NCBI GenBank assembly: GCA_030151925.1
Contig: JASLCY010000250.1
Span: 1-12,496, forward strand
Direction: 5' to 3'
From: Oligoflexus sp.
GTDB taxonomy: Bacteria; Bdellovibrionota_B; Oligoflexia; Oligoflexales; Oligoflexaceae
DNA length: 12,496 bases
This document shows, piece after piece, positions 12,454 to 12,496 of this stretch (positions are counted from its first letter, which is position 1; each line of letters starts with the position of its first letter). A model generated the notes under the pieces. It was not told where the DNA came from, did not search any database, and was given only the letters and a program-made list of their open reading frames with translations. Made by a program: the position numbers and the translations under genes.

Positions 12454-12496
12454 AGGCGATGGCGTCGTTCTTCGTCGTCGGGCGCTCCTCATGTAC

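Noticed and set aside
11605..12492. 295-codon minus-strand frame
   Set aside because: It is antisense to the GIY-YIG gene, whose catalytic motifs are intact, and is low-complexity Glu/Arg/Leu typical of a shadow.
1..12496. Search for tRNA, rRNA, CRISPR, insertion sequences, att sites and defence-system genes
   Set aside because: No cloverleaf with CCA-type ends, no regularly spaced direct repeats, no transposase or integrase motifs and no recognisable defence effector were seen by eye.

Overview
The window is about 12.5 kb of ordinary-looking, gene-dense chromosomal DNA, moderately GC-rich, from a Gram-negative bacterium. The envelope gene content supports this: five predicted lipoproteins, several exported proteins and a ClsC-like phospholipase D lipoprotein. 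Purine-rich Shine-Dalgarno sites (AGGAG, GAGGAG, AAAGGA) precede most starts. The many small envelope proteins and the relaxed lipoboxes would fit a Bdellovibrionota/Oligoflexia or myxobacterial type of organism. That placement is a guess from style, not from a marker gene. I see no rRNA, tRNA, CRISPR array, transposase, integrase or phage gene.

Layout, left to right. (1) 71-1280, minus strand: an 86-residue coiled-coil lipoprotein built like Braun's lipoprotein, then an SDR oxidoreductase with a clear intrinsic terminator. (2) 1370-3438, plus strand: a lipoprotein of unknown function, an ElaB/DUF883-like protein with a C-terminal membrane anchor, and a cysteine-rich secreted protein preceded by a hairpin that looks like a terminator and could also mask its ribosome binding site. 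(3) 3456-4997, minus: an MFS transporter. (4) 5226-5888, plus: two small hydrophilic proteins, one with a Lys/Ala tail like histone H1. (5) 5880-7652, minus: a two-gene operon of a small membrane protein and the phospholipase D lipoprotein. (6) 7925-8572, plus: a PA14-domain lipoprotein. (7) 8576-10189, minus: a compact three-gene operon of a small exported protein with a degenerate Ada-like domain, a periplasmic solute-binding-like protein and an SRPBCC-fold protein. (8) 10301-12453, plus: a lactonase-family beta-propeller lipoprotein followed after 11 bp by a stand-alone GIY-YIG nuclease related to the N-terminal half of UvrC (Cho-like).

There is no obvious single pathway. The common theme is the cell envelope and perhaps stress physiology: lipoproteins, cardiolipin-type lipid chemistry, a membrane-anchored ElaB-like protein, and small charged proteins as single genes with their own ribosome binding sites and terminators. 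Transcription is finely partitioned. Convergent neighbours are nearly abutting or overlapping, and in three places a hairpin serving one gene lies inside the 3' coding end of its convergent neighbour. No clearly novel multi-gene system is visible. The best leads are the leader hairpin and cysteine-rich protein at 2728-3438, the Lpp-like lipoprotein at 71-331, and the odd three-gene operon at 8576-10189.
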